The translations under genes and the position numbers were made by a program. Of a stretch of 64,000 bases of DNA, positions 1-9,282 are shown one piece after another; the first letter of the stretch is position 1; each line of letters opens with the position of its first letter. Origin of the DNA: Myxococcota bacterium (GTDB lineage: Bacteria; Myxococcota_A; UBA796; JAFGLY01); the NCBI GenBank assembly GCA_024276675.1, contig JAJRWT010000039.1, positions 43,811-107,810 of the forward strand, in the 5' to 3' direction. The notes below the pieces were generated by a model, which saw only the letters and a program-made list of their open reading frames with translations, ran no database searches and had not been told where the DNA came from.

Positions 1-1
1 C

Positions 2-1030
2 TCCGAGCCCGCCTACCTCATCTGGGAAGCCACCGCGTCCGCATGGGAAGGATGGACATACCCATCGCTCCCCTCGTACGTCTCGTACGTGCAGGACTTC
101 CAGGCCGATCCCTGGGTGGGCCTCATGGGAGACGGCATGTACGTGGCGAGCGTCACCGGCAGGTGGACCTTCTACGAGTACGGGGGCGCCGTCTGGAACA
201 TGCACATGGACAATGCCTACGGCGATGGGACCGGCTGGCTGGGCGGAGCGCAGCTCTGGGCGGCGGCTGCCCAGGAAGGCCAACCACCGGGTGTCGAAAA
301 CGAACCCGACATCATCGACGCCTACGATGCCATCACGGGCGACTGGAAAGTGGCCTTGCTGGAGCTTTCCATTCAACGTGCCAGGATGGGTACCGACTAC
401 AACCCCGACTGGGCGGTGTTCACCCAGGACATCCCATCCGCCAGCACCGAAATATCTCTGGAAGCCCAGCTTGACGCCGCCGATTTGCCTGTCACGGTGA
501 CGCCGCAGTACATGCCCTTCGAGACGGGCTCCGTCTTCATCCAGGTCACGGGTCTCGCCCAGGGCGAGAGCATCGAGCTGACCCTGCAGGGCGACCCCGA
601 GGTGAGCTGGGGGACCTTCGTCACAGAGGCCCTGCAGAGCAACTTCGCCATGGAATCCTCCATCACCTGGACCGGTTCAGGCGGTGACATCTACCTCGGT
701 TGCGCAAACCTGGGGCGAGAAGACTTCGACGCCGACCCCAGCAACCAGTTCTGGGGATCGTTCCCCGGGGAGCTGGAACAATACGATGTCACCCTGACCG
801 TTCAGCGCGTGGAGCTTGCAACCGACAGCGCCGACACGGGGGAGGGGGGTACTCCACAGGAGCCGGATACGGGGGCATTGGACAGCGCCGATGGCTCCAA
901 GGCTGGGGGCTGTTCCTGCTCTTCCACCGGTTCGCGGAAGCACGGGTGGCTGCTCCTGCCCGCCCTTCTGTTCCTGTACCGCGGCAGGCGCGGGCAGGGT
1001 GCTCCCGCCCATCACGGCGCCAGGTCGTAG
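2..1030 (+). CDS. MYXO-CTERM surface protein, 5' end outside window
   Basis: The frame is open from the first bases of the window, so the N-terminus is missing; the GTG at 89 is only internal. About 342 residues are visible. The body is rich in Trp, Asp and Gly, looks like beta structure, and matches no family or catalytic motif I recognise. The last ~45 residues are diagnostic: an acidic spacer (TDSADTGEGG, DTGALDSADG), then GGCSCSS, a hydrophobic run (WLLLPALLFLY) and a basic end (RGRRG). That is the MYXO-CTERM layout, a C-terminal tail thought to be processed by a myxosortase so that the protein ends up at the cell surface. The 3' end overlaps the convergent neighbour by 19 bp. Function of the body is unknown; the sorting tail is a confident reading. 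Confidence 0.8.
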   Translation, partial: SEPAYLIWEATASAWEGWTYPSLPSYVSYVQDFQADPWVGLMGDGMYVASVTGRWTFYEYGGAVWNMHMDNAYGDGTGWLGGAQLWAAAAQEGQPPGVENEPDIIDAYDAITGDWKVALLELSIQRARMGTDYNPDWAVFTQDIPSASTEISLEAQLDAADLPVTVTPQYMPFETGSVFIQVTGLAQGESIELTLQGDPEVSWGTFVTEALQSNFAMESSITWTGSGGDIYLGCANLGREDFDADPSNQFWGSFPGELEQYDVTLTVQRVELATDSADTGEGGTPQEPDTGALDSADGSKAGGCSCSSTGSRKHGWLLLPALLFLYRGRRGQGAPAHHGARS

Positions 1031-2457
1031 AGATCCTCCACGAAGATGGTACGTCCCAGCAACCGGTAGCCGGACCACAGCAGATCCCACACCACCTGGT
1101 CGTCGGGGGTGATTTCGCGAACTCTGGGAGTGGTGCCCGTGTTGTGGAGGGTGTTGCCGTTGGGCAGCCGGTGGGCCTCCCCGGCGTAACTGGCGTCTAT
1201 CCCATCGCCGGCTCCGAACATCCATATCTGGCGCAATACCTGGTTTTCTTCGTCCAGTTCGTACTCGCGCACCACGCCGTCGTCATCTCGGGGCGTGAGT
1301 TGCGAGGACATGAGCAGCGTGCCCTCGTCGGTGTAGGTGACGCCGTGCTGGTACTGGAACTCGGAGCGAGTGTAGTCGAAGTCCCAGGATTCCGGAATAT
1401 GGCCGAACCAGCGGATCTCCTGGCCGCTGTCCAGGTCGATTTCCAGTATGAAGGTGTCGTTGGTGGGGAAGCTCATCAAAACGGTGTTGGTGGGCTCGTG
1501 GTAGAAGATGGAGTTGGTGTGGCACCAGTCGTTGAGCCCCAGTTCGTCGTAGAAGGGTTCACAGTCCCAGACGGTCTCCACCGAGTCGTCGTCCAGGTAG
1601 CGGCGCAGAAGGCTCTCGGCTCCGGACGTCGCGGAACCCCAGATGATGGAGCCGTCGGGCAGCTCGGTGAAGCAGTGGTGCATCCCCGGCGCGGGATAGG
1701 TGGCGGTGATCTTTCCGTCGATCTTCATGCGATGGATCTCGGAACCTGCGCCCATGTCCCAGTCCGACCAGAAGGTGGACACGTCCCATAGGATATCGTT
1801 GTCCCTGGAGACGTGCAGGTAGATGGTGAAGTCGTCGTCTTCGGCGCGCATGGCCCAGACGACCCGTCCCTGTCGGTCCACGATGAACATCCAGTACTCA
1901 CCGCCGGTCCAGCCGCCGGAGTCGGCGTTGATGCTGCCCAACAGGTAGTTGCCCGTGGGCTCGTACATTTCGGGGATGCTGGTCTTCAACGATGGAACCG
2001 GCAGGTTGGCCGGCAGGGCACCGGTGGCGAGCCGAATCTCCTGGGTGGTGGCTCCGGTGCTGGCATCGTAGACCAGGCGAACGTCGGCCTGCGTTTCGTA
2101 GGGTATTCCCAGGAGGAGCTGTTCCTGCGAGCCAGCCTCGAAGCTGCGCCGAGGGCTGCTGCGCCAATCTTCGTCGAAGCGGTACTCCACGTAGCCATCG
2201 GCGGTGAATGGTTGGGTCCAGGATACTGTTGCCAGTGTCTGGATGTCCTTGTCCAGCGTCCAGGACAGCTCGGGAACGACATCGGCGTCGGCGTCTGAAT
2301 CCGTATCGTTGTCGGTGTCTGAATCCGCATCGCTGTCCGAGTCCGTGTCGGTGTCCGTGTCGGATTCGTCGGGGGTGGAGCTGTCGGTGGGCTGGCTGTC
2401 CCAGCCAGGTGCGGTGGTGCCGCAGGCGTAGAGCAGGAAAACGAGTTGAGCGAGCAA
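1012..2457 (-). CDS. arylsulfotransferase-like (ASST) beta-propeller lipoprotein, copy 1
   Basis: 481 residues. The start is a TTG just downstream of GGGAGG; there is no ATG between it and the upstream in-frame stop at 2491-2493. The signal sequence is short (LAQLVFLLYAC) with lipobox LYAC, so this is a predicted lipoprotein. An Asp/Ser/Thr linker (residues ~30-60) leads to a domain resembling the arylsulfotransferase families ASST/Arylsulfotran_2: repeated propeller blades with TGNYLLGSIN, YWMFIVDRQGRVVW, GMHHCFTELPDGSIIWGS, WCHTNS and FQYQHGVTYTDEGTLL. The paired His of GMHH and the His of WCHTNS and QHG are candidate active-site residues by analogy with bacterial AssT, where a His carries the sulfate. 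A clear paralogue lies at 39091-40524. Donor and acceptor cannot be predicted. Confidence 0.75.
   Translation of the reverse strand: MLAQLVFLLYACGTTAPGWDSQPTDSSTPDESDTDTDTDSDSDADSDTDNDTDSDADADVVPELSWTLDKDIQTLATVSWTQPFTADGYVEYRFDEDWRSSPRRSFEAGSQEQLLLGIPYETQADVRLVYDASTGATTQEIRLATGALPANLPVPSLKTSIPEMYEPTGNYLLGSINADSGGWTGGEYWMFIVDRQGRVVWAMRAEDDDFTIYLHVSRDNDILWDVSTFWSDWDMGAGSEIHRMKIDGKITATYPAPGMHHCFTELPDGSIIWGSATSGAESLLRRYLDDDSVETVWDCEPFYDELGLNDWCHTNSIFYHEPTNTVLMSFPTNDTFILEIDLDSGQEIRWFGHIPESWDFDYTRSEFQYQHGVTYTDEGTLLMSSQLTPRDDDGVVREYELDEENQVLRQIWMFGAGDGIDASYAGEAHRLPNGNTLHNTGTTPRVREITPDDQVVWDLLWSGYRLLGRTIFVEDLYDLAP
2281..2370 (-). repeat. Asp-Thr/Asp-Ser/Asp-Ala codon repeat (lipoprotein linker)
   Basis: Low-complexity stretch coding the acidic linker of the arylsulfotransferase-like lipoprotein, alternating Asp with Thr, Ser or Ala. 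Such linkers between lipobox and folded domain are common in myxobacterial lipoproteins. On the opposite strand it gives a spurious Ser/Val-rich open frame. Confidence 0.8.
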
Positions 2458-2649
2458 GGGGCCTCCCGGGGTTTCCGGTTCTTCTGCGCATCACGTGGAA
2501 CAGGGTCCATGATAGGTCAGATCCACCGACCCTGTGGGTAAATGTTGCTATCCCCGATCTTGACGGCTACCGTCTCTGTACGATCCTGGAACATTCTTGA
2601 CAGGCCGGGAACCATTCCCTGCTCCCGGCCATCCCACTCCGGAAACCCC

Positions 2650-4020
2650 ATGCTCCATTTTTTTTCACGTCTGATCTGTGCATCGCTGGCCATCTCGATC
2701 TCCGCCTGTGGCCACCAACCCGCCGGGCGGCTCGTGGTGGTTGGCATAGACGGCATGGAAAGGCAGGTCGTGGACGGCATGATCCAGCAGGGGGATCTTC
2801 CCAACCTGGCAATGCTCATGTCCGAAGGCGCAACTTCCAGTATCGAGGTGGTTCGTCCGATCATCTCGCCCATAGTCTGGACCACCTATGCTTCCGGCTA
2901 CACCAAGGACGTCCACGGGGTACTGGGCTGGAGCCACGGCGCCGTCAAGCCCTACACATCCGCCGATGTCCGTGTCTGGCGCATCTGGGACGCGGCAACA
3001 GAGGCCGGCATCCCGGTGCTCGTGTCCGGCTGGCTCATCACCTACCCCTACAACCCCATCGACGGCCACATGCTCACCGACCGTTTCGTCTGGGCAATGC
3101 CCATGGACCGTCGCATGGATCCAGACTTCCTTCGTTCCGAAAGCATGGGCCAGCAGGAACACGACGGTACGATCTGGCCACCAGGGGACTACCAGGTGGC
3201 CAGCGCCCTGGTCCCCAGCGACCAATGGCTGGAATCGGCCCAGCTTCCCTACCAGTTCGACCGCTACAGCACCGTCTTCCACCCTCTGCGCAAGGACGAA
3301 ACCCACCTTCGATACTTCGAAAAGATCCTGGGCACAACCGATGTTCGCATCGCCCTGCTGTACCAGAACGGCGTGGACCAGGTGAGCCACCTGTACTGGC
3401 CCTTCCTGGACGAAAACCAGGCCAGGCTCATGCTGGAGGATCCCGACCTGCGGGCCAGGACTCTGAAGGACTACCTGAATCGCCACCCCTACGAAACCCG
3501 GACCTACCCCCTCACGGGTACTCTCAGCCGCCAGGACATAATGGAAGCAGCCCAGTGGGTGCCCGACATCTATCGCTACGTGGACAGCGTGCTGGGTCGC
3601 GTCCTGGCCCTGTTGGAACCTGAAGACACCCTCATCGTGTTGAGCGACCACGGCTTTCGGTGCTCTCCTTACGAGCCCCTGCTGCACGGCTCGCACCGTG
3701 AACAGGCCTTCTTCCTGGCCTGGGGCGCGGCCGTGCGGGCCAGCGGCGAGGTGGAGAAGCTGGACGAAGTCGATGTGGGTCCCACCCTGTTGGCCCTGGC
3801 TGGGCTGCCGGTGGCCGATGACATGAAGGGCCGTGTCCGAGACGATATCTTCGCCATCGACGGCTGGGATACGGTGGAAACGCGGGTGATGAACCGTGTG
3901 TCCATCCCCGCCGTAGAGGACAAGAGCCTGTCCGGCGAGAGATTGATGCAGCAGCTCCAGGCGCTGGGCTACGTGGACCGGTCGGGACGCCCCATAGAAA
4001 ATCCGTTCGAAAGTCGATAA
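2650..4020 (+). CDS. alkaline phosphatase-superfamily phosphodiesterase lipoprotein
   Basis: 456 residues from ATG 2650; a longer open frame exists upstream but has no signal peptide. The N-terminus MLHFFSRLICASLAISISAC has lipobox SISAC. The domain matches type I phosphodiesterase/nucleotide pyrophosphatase (alkaline phosphatase superfamily): LVVVGIDGMER supplies the first metal Asp, GATSSIEVVRPIISPIVWTT holds the expected nucleophile Ser/Thr region, IVLSDHGF the Asp-His metal pair, and LLHGSHRE a later metal His. A short tail (residues ~400-456) carries no second domain. It probably hydrolyses phosphodiester or phosphonate bonds in the periplasm; the substrate is unknown. It stands alone, transcribed divergently from the ASST-like gene. 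Confidence 0.8.
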   Translation: MLHFFSRLICASLAISISACGHQPAGRLVVVGIDGMERQVVDGMIQQGDLPNLAMLMSEGATSSIEVVRPIISPIVWTTYASGYTKDVHGVLGWSHGAVKPYTSADVRVWRIWDAATEAGIPVLVSGWLITYPYNPIDGHMLTDRFVWAMPMDRRMDPDFLRSESMGQQEHDGTIWPPGDYQVASALVPSDQWLESAQLPYQFDRYSTVFHPLRKDETHLRYFEKILGTTDVRIALLYQNGVDQVSHLYWPFLDENQARLMLEDPDLRARTLKDYLNRHPYETRTYPLTGTLSRQDIMEAAQWVPDIYRYVDSVLGRVLALLEPEDTLIVLSDHGFRCSPYEPLLHGSHREQAFFLAWGAAVRASGEVEKLDEVDVGPTLLALAGLPVADDMKGRVRDDIFAIDGWDTVETRVMNRVSIPAVEDKSLSGERLMQQLQALGYVDRSGRPIENPFESR

Positions 4021-4167
4021 CCCAGGCGCCAATCCAATGTTTGGGCTGCTCCTGGTGTCAAGGGCCTCCCCGGGGAGAGCCACCAGGTCCCGGGAGCACT
4101 CACTGCCATCGCCCTGCGAGACTCTGCCCTCTGATCCACCAGGCCGCCGGAACGTTACAAGATTACA

Positions 4168-4200
4168 GGAGGAGTTGGCGGAACCGGGGCCGCCTCCTCC
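4168..4200 (+). other. leader hairpin upstream of the caspase-like/FGE-like gene
   Basis: GGAGGAG (4168-4174) can pair with CTCCTCC (4194-4200), and GCGG (4178-4181) with CCGC (4190-4193), leaving an 8-nt loop. It sits about 31 nt before the ATG at 4232 and has no following T run, so it is a 5' leader structure rather than a classic terminator. Regulation is conjecture. Confidence 0.35.
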
Positions 4201-4231
4201 ATCCCTCCCCACATGCTGAACAGGAAGGCCC

Positions 4232-5971
4232 ATGCACCCAGGAAGACTCCCCCTCCTTCCCTACCTGTCCACCCTGCTCATCCTCTGCCTCATCCTGGGT
4301 TCCCGAGGCGCGGCGGCAGCTACGCTCGCCAGGGTCCACGCCCTGGTGGTGGGTATCGGGGACTACCACTTCCCCGACGAATCCGGAGCCGACCTGGAGT
4401 TTTCCGTCAACGACGCCCTGGCATTCGCTGAGTTCCTGCAAAGCCCGGCGGGGGGCGCCGTGCAACCTCGTGACCTGCGCCTACGAACGGATTCGGATGC
4501 CACCGCATCCACGCTGGCCAAGGATCTGAATTGGGTCTTCAAGAAATCAAGGGATGGCGATGTCGTGAAGATCTTTTTTTCGGGCCAGGCCCAGTTGTGG
4601 GGGGATGAGCCGGTGCTTCTCACCGGAGATTCCCGTCCGGGGAGCGATTCACGCCCCGAAAGCACCTTGTCCCTCGGACTCCTGGGGCAACTGGCGGCCA
4701 AGACGCGTGCCCAGCGCGTGGAGCTGTACCTGGACCTGGCCAGGGCCACTCCGGCCCCCCCGGCTCGCTCTCCGCAACACCGGGAGAAGCTGATGCGCTC
4801 ACTCCAGAGCCTCGACCAGTCCCTGCCCGCGCTGTTCCTCTTCGTATCCACCCGTCACCAGCAGCAAAGCCTGGAAGAACGCAGCTTCGGAGCCGCCGAC
4901 GCCAGCCCGCCCTGGCCCGGGGGAGGTCACGGAGCTTTCACCTTCGCCCTGCTTCGCGCCATGAGCGGTGAGGCCGATGCCAACTCCGACGGCGCGGTCA
5001 ACCTGGCGGAGCTGTGCATGTTCCTGCCACAGGCGGTTTCCCTGCTCACAGGGGGAGCGCAGGAGCCATATCACAGCCAGAACTTCCCGGCCGATGCCCT
5101 GGTCGGCAGCCGTGGGGAGGGCTGGAACCCGGGGCTCTTCGATGCCATCGTTCCACAGCCGGAGCCCCTGCCCTTCTCCCGCGAGGAGCGCTCCGCGTTG
5201 TTGAAGGAATACGGCCAGCACATGCTGTGGATACCCGGGGGCTCCTTCCAGATGGGAACCTCCGATGGCGAGGCCGACGAACAGCCAGTCCACCATGTCA
5301 CGCTCTCTGGTTTCTGGCTGGGCGAAAACGAGTTGTCCCAGGGGCTTTTCCAGGCTGTGATGGGCAGGAATCCCTCTACGCCCCAGGATCCCGCCATGCC
5401 CATGAACTGGGTGAGCTGGTTCGACGCCGTGGCCTTCTGCAACGCCCTCTCGGAGCTGGAACATCTGCAACCCGCCTACGAGGTGGACGGCCAACGGGTG
5501 GAGCTGGTGGAAGGGGCCGATGGCTACCGCCTGCCCACCGAGGCCCAGTGGGAGTATGCCGCCCTGGCAGACCAGGATCTACGTTTCGCTGGAATCGACG
5601 GCACCGAAGGGCTCTGCGAATTCGGCAACGTACGAGACGCCATCTTCTGTAGGAGCAGCAGCCAACAGGACTGCCCCGTCACCTGCCGGGATGGCTATTT
5701 TCGCCTGGCACCCACAGCCAGTTTCAAGCCAAACTCCTGGGGGCTTTTCGACATGACCGGTAACGTCAGCGAGTGGGTGTGGGACTGGTTCGCCCCCTAC
5801 GTTCCCGTGGATGCCTCCGATCCGTCGGGCCCCGCTCGAGGCGTGCTGCGATGCTTCAGGGGAGGTTCCTGGGGCAGCCCTCCTGGCGGCCTGCGCTTGC
5901 GGAACAGGAACGCGACGGATCCCGGCGACAAGAATGACACCATGGGTTTCCGCCTGGCGCGCTCGCCGTAG
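4232..5971 (+). CDS. secreted caspase-like + FGE-sulfatase-fold protein, both catalytic sites lost
   Basis: 579 residues; ATG follows AGGAAGG. A signal peptide (LLILCLILGSRGAAAA) precedes a peptidase C14 caspase-like domain (~33-290): ALVVGIGDY, SVNDALAFAEFLQ, SRDGDVVKIFFSGQA, and the EF-hand-like DANSDGAVNLAEL seen in bacterial caspases. The catalytic His of the usual SGHG is Gln119. The usual DACHSG is replaced by DLARAT (168-173), so the Cys is lost too. Residues ~330-579 form an FGE-sulfatase (SUMF1-like) domain: WIPGGSFQMG, YRLPTEAQWEYA, GLFDMTGNVSEWVWDW, CFRGGSW, GFRLAR. The region that holds the two active-site Cys in formylglycine-generating enzymes reads GGSWGSPPGG, so that site is also missing. 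I infer a periplasmic binding or scaffold protein rather than an enzyme. Confidence 0.8.
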   Translation: MHPGRLPLLPYLSTLLILCLILGSRGAAAATLARVHALVVGIGDYHFPDESGADLEFSVNDALAFAEFLQSPAGGAVQPRDLRLRTDSDATASTLAKDLNWVFKKSRDGDVVKIFFSGQAQLWGDEPVLLTGDSRPGSDSRPESTLSLGLLGQLAAKTRAQRVELYLDLARATPAPPARSPQHREKLMRSLQSLDQSLPALFLFVSTRHQQQSLEERSFGAADASPPWPGGGHGAFTFALLRAMSGEADANSDGAVNLAELCMFLPQAVSLLTGGAQEPYHSQNFPADALVGSRGEGWNPGLFDAIVPQPEPLPFSREERSALLKEYGQHMLWIPGGSFQMGTSDGEADEQPVHHVTLSGFWLGENELSQGLFQAVMGRNPSTPQDPAMPMNWVSWFDAVAFCNALSELEHLQPAYEVDGQRVELVEGADGYRLPTEAQWEYAALADQDLRFAGIDGTEGLCEFGNVRDAIFCRSSSQQDCPVTCRDGYFRLAPTASFKPNSWGLFDMTGNVSEWVWDWFAPYVPVDASDPSGPARGVLRCFRGGSWGSPPGGLRLRNRNATDPGDKNDTMGFRLARSP

Positions 5972-6134
5972 TGGACCTGGACGATTCAGGCTCCCGGGTG
6001 ACGCCTGTCTGTTTTGACGAGTCCTGTACCTTCGACAGTTGGCAGCGCGGAGCCTTGCAAGTACAGTGTCTACAGGAAGCAGAAGAGAACGCTCGGGTTT
6101 CAAGGTTCGTGCGAATCATATGGAGGCGGAAGCA

Positions 6135-8192
6135 ATGAGTGCACCCCAGGATACTGCAAGAGCAAACGACATCCTGTCCATCGTGGCGGCTTCCCAGGAT
6201 ATCAACGCCTTCAAAGAGCTGAACTGGCAGGGGAGCCTGAAGGACTACTTGCAGATTGTCAGCGAGCGACCGGATGTGGCCCGCAATGCCTTCCAGCGAC
6301 TCTACGACATGGTCATGTCCTACGGGCAAGAAGAGTACATCGACTGCAAGAAGCGCATCACTCGCTACAAGTTTTTCGACGATCCCATGAACCACGGGGC
6401 CGATGCCGTCTACGGCATCGATGTCTACCTGCAACGGCTGATGAACGTTCTCAAGGGCGCCGCCTTCTGGTACGGCACCCAGCACCGAGTGATCCTGCTG
6501 CACGGGCCGGTGGGCAGCGCCAAGTCCACCATAGTCCGCCTCTTCAAGAAGGGCCTTGAGCATTACTCCGCCTCGCCGGAGGGTGCGCTGTACTCCTATG
6601 GCTGGCAGGAAGAAGACGGCAGCATCCTCTGGTGTCCCATGAACGAAGACCCCCTGCGTCTCGTTCCCCCGGCAGCACGTTCCGATGTCCTGGCCGCCAT
6701 AAACGCCAACCCGCGCACCCGTTACCCGGTGCGCATGGAGGGCGATCTGTGTCCGGTGTGTCGCCACATGTACCGGGAATTCATGAAGGAAGTCGACGGG
6801 GATTGGCTCAAGATGCTGAATCGCATCGTTGTGCGTCGCGTACTCCTGTCCGAGAGGGATCGCGTGGGAATCGGTACCTTCCAACCCAAGGACGAAAAGA
6901 ACCAGGACTCCACCGAACTCACCGGCGACATCAACTACCGCAAGATCGCCGAGTACGGCTCCGATTCGGATCCCCGTGCCTTCAACTTCGACGGGGAATT
7001 CAACATCGCCAACCGGGGACTGGTGGAGTTCATCGAGGTACTCAAGCTGGACGTCGCCTTCCTCTACGATCTACTGGGAGCCAGCCAGGAGCACAAGATC
7101 AAACCCAAGAAGTTCCCGCAGACCCACATCGATGAAGTGATCATCGGGCACACCAACGAACCGGAATACCGCAAGTTCCAGAACAACGAATTCATGGAGG
7201 CCCTGCGGGATCGCACCATCCGCATCGACATCCCCTACATCACCACCTGGCACCAGGAATCGCGTATCTACCAGAAAGACTATAACGACCTGCGCGTGCA
7301 GAAGCACATAGCTCCGCACACCATCGAAATGGCGGCCATGTGGGCGGTGCTCACCCGGATGGAAGAACCCAAGCAGTACAAGCTCTCGCTCATGCAGAAG
7401 CTCAAGCTCTACGATGGCCGCACCCTGCCGGGCTTCACGGAGGACAACGTCAAAGAGCTTCGCAAGACCTCCACCCGTGAAGGCATGGATGGTATCAGCC
7501 CCCGCTACGTGCAGGACAAGATCTCCAACGCCCTGGTGAGCGACGCCGAGCAGACCTGCATCAACCCCTTCATGGTCCTGAACGAGCTTGAGAGTGGGCT
7601 GAAGCACCACGGGCTCATCAGCGACGAAGACACCAGGGAACGATACCGTGGTCTCCTGGACACGGTGAAGAAGGAATACGAAGACATCGTCAAGAACGAA
7701 GTCCAGAAGGCCATAGTGGCCGATCAGAACGCCATATCGCGCCTCTGCGGCAACTACATCGACAACATCAAGGCCTACACCCAGAAAGAAAAGGTCCGAA
7801 ACACCTTTACCGGGGCCTACGAAGAACCGGATGAGCGTCTCATGCGCTCCATCGAGGAAAAGATCGACATCCCGGAATCCCGCAAGGACGACTTCCGCCG
7901 CGAGATCATGAACTACATCGGCGCGTTGGCCATAGATGGCAAGCATTTTGACTACACCATGAACGAGCGCTTGCACAAGGCCCTGGAACTCAAGCTCTTC
8001 GAGGATCAAAAAGACAGCATCAAGCTCACCACCCTGGTGAGCCAGGTGGTGGACAAAGACGCCCAGGCCAAGATCGACGTGGTCAAGCATCGGCTCATCG
8101 AGCAGTACGGATATTGTGAAATCTGTTCCACCGACGTACTCAATTTCGTGGCCAGCATTTTCGCCAGGGGAGACGCCAAGGAGGAATCCTGA
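6135..8192 (+). CDS. prkA: PrkA-type serine protein kinase / AAA protein (YeaG)
   Basis: 685 residues from ATG 6135, preceded by GGAGG; the open frame upstream (from 6039) has no such site. The protein matches PrkA/YeaG along its length: a AAA-like ATPase core with Walker A GPVGSAKS (residues ~124-131), [41 protein letters not shown], and a C-terminal kinase-like half ending near [14 protein letters not shown]. PrkA proteins are cytosolic and act in stress, stationary-phase or sporulation responses; both Ser/Thr kinase and AAA protease-like activities have been proposed. It leads a tight operon with the YeaH/YhbH and SpoVR genes, the classic conserved trio. Confidence 0.95.
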   Translation: MSAPQDTARANDILSIVAASQDINAFKELNWQGSLKDYLQIVSERPDVARNAFQRLYDMVMSYGQEEYIDCKKRITRYKFFDDPMNHGADAVYGIDVYLQRLMNVLKGAAFWYGTQHRVILLHGPVGSAKSTIVRLFKKGLEHYSASPEGALYSYGWQEEDGSILWCPMNEDPLRLVPPAARSDVLAAINANPRTRYPVRMEGDLCPVCRHMYREFMKEVDGDWLKMLNRIVVRRVLLSERDRVGIGTFQPKDEKNQDSTELTGDINYRKIAEYGSDSDPRAFNFDGEFNIANRGLVEFIEVLKLDVAFLYDLLGASQEHKIKPKKFPQTHIDEVIIGHTNEPEYRKFQNNEFMEALRDRTIRIDIPYITTWHQESRIYQKDYNDLRVQKHIAPHTIEMAAMWAVLTRMEEPKQYKLSLMQKLKLYDGRTLPGFTEDNVKELRKTSTREGMDGISPRYVQDKISNALVSDAEQTCINPFMVLNELESGLKHHGLISDEDTRERYRGLLDTVKKEYEDIVKNEVQKAIVADQNAISRLCGNYIDNIKAYTQKEKVRNTFTGAYEEPDERLMRSIEEKIDIPESRKDDFRREIMNYIGALAIDGKHFDYTMNERLHKALELKLFEDQKDSIKLTTLVSQVVDKDAQAKIDVVKHRLIEQYGYCEICSTDVLNFVASIFARGDAKEES

Positions 8193-8194
8193 CC

Positions 8195-9280
8195 GTGTCC
8201 ATCATCGACAAAGATCTGGACCGCTTCAAGGAGATCGTTCGGGGCAAGGTGCGGCGTGAGCTGCGAAAGTACATGTCCTCCAGGGAAATGCTGGGGCGCC
8301 AGGGCAAGAAGACGGTCTCCATCCCAATCCCCGACATCCAGATTCCCCGCCTGCGCTACGGCAAGAACGAACAGGGCGGCGTGGGCCAGGGAGAAGGCGA
8401 CGAGGGCGAGCCAGTGGACGGCGAAGGTCAGGCCAGCGACAAGCCCGGTGAGCACTCCCTGGAAGCAGAGGTCAGCCTGGAAGAGTTGGCCAGGATCATC
8501 GGCGAGGAGTTGGAACTGCCCCGCATCCAGCCCAGGGGCAGCAGGCAGGTGGACAGCGCCAAGGCCCGCTACACGGGGATCTCCCTGGTGGGCCCCGAGT
8601 CGCTGCGCCACACCCGCCGCACATACAAACAGGCCCTGAAGCGTCAGATCGCGCTGGGTACCTATGATCCCAGGCGTCCCGTTATCATCCCCATCAAGGA
8701 GGACCGCCGCTACCGTTCCTGGAAGGTGGCGGTGGAGCCAAGTTTTGCCGCGGTGATCATCTACATGATGGACGTGTCCGGTTCCATGGGGCAGAAACAA
8801 AAAGACATCGTGCGCCTGGAGACCTTCTGGATCGATACCTGGTTGCAGCACAACTACAGGAACCTGGAAACCCGCTTCATAATACACGACGCCAAGGCCC
8901 GCGAAGTGGATCGCGACACCTTTTTCCGAACTCGCGAGAGTGGGGGCACCCTCATCTCCACCGCCTATGGGCTCGCCAACCAGATAGTCCAGGCCGAATA
9001 CCCCGTGACTGACTGGAACATCTACTTCTTCCACTTCTCCGACGGCGACAACTGGTCCGGATCCGACAACAACAAGTGCGTGGACCTTCTCAAGAAACAC
9101 ATGCTCCCGGTAGCCAACATGTTCGGATACGGGCAGGTGGACTCCCACTACGGATCAGGGCGTTTTCTCCACGTTCTCAAAGAGAACTTTCCCGACGATC
9201 AGCGCTTGATCCTGTCCAGGATCCCCAACCGTGAGGCCATCATGGATTCCATTCGCGAGTTTCTGGGAAAGGGGCGTTGA
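8195..9280 (+). CDS. yeaH: YeaH/YhbH family protein (DUF444, von Willebrand A-like)
   Basis: 361 residues from GTG 8195, 2 bp after the prkA stop and preceded by AAGGAGGAA inside prkA. The N-terminal part is basic ([17 protein letters not shown]), then a Gly/Glu-rich linker, then a vWA-type fold with MIDAS motif DVSGSMG (~193) and the family signature [14 protein letters not shown]. This is the DUF444 family, YeaH in enterobacteria and YhbH in Bacillus, always near PrkA. It is thought to work with PrkA and SpoVR in the same stress or developmental response. No sign of degeneration. Confidence 0.93.
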   Translation: MSIIDKDLDRFKEIVRGKVRRELRKYMSSREMLGRQGKKTVSIPIPDIQIPRLRYGKNEQGGVGQGEGDEGEPVDGEGQASDKPGEHSLEAEVSLEELARIIGEELELPRIQPRGSRQVDSAKARYTGISLVGPESLRHTRRTYKQALKRQIALGTYDPRRPVIIPIKEDRRYRSWKVAVEPSFAAVIIYMMDVSGSMGQKQKDIVRLETFWIDTWLQHNYRNLETRFIIHDAKAREVDRDTFFRTRESGGTLISTAYGLANQIVQAEYPVTDWNIYFFHFSDGDNWSGSDNNKCVDLLKKHMLPVANMFGYGQVDSHYGSGRFLHVLKENFPDDQRLILSRIPNREAIMDSIREFLGKGR

Positions 9281-9282
9281 CC

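Noticed and set aside
2204..2431. Ser/Val-rich repeat open frame on the plus strand
   Set aside because: It is the antisense reading of the Asp/Ser linker codons.
2665..4233. 522-codon open frame on the minus strand
   Set aside because: It is antisense to the phosphodiesterase lipoprotein, has no ribosome site or domain, and reflects high third-position GC of the real gene.
6040..6062. Possible sigma54 promoter (TTGGCAG...TTGCA) before prkA
   Set aside because: The GG to GC spacing is about 14 bases instead of 10, so it does not fit the -24/-12 rule.
7071..9148. Two long minus-strand open frames opposite prkA and yeaH
   Set aside because: They are opposite strongly conserved genes and read as Val/Gly/His-rich nonsense.
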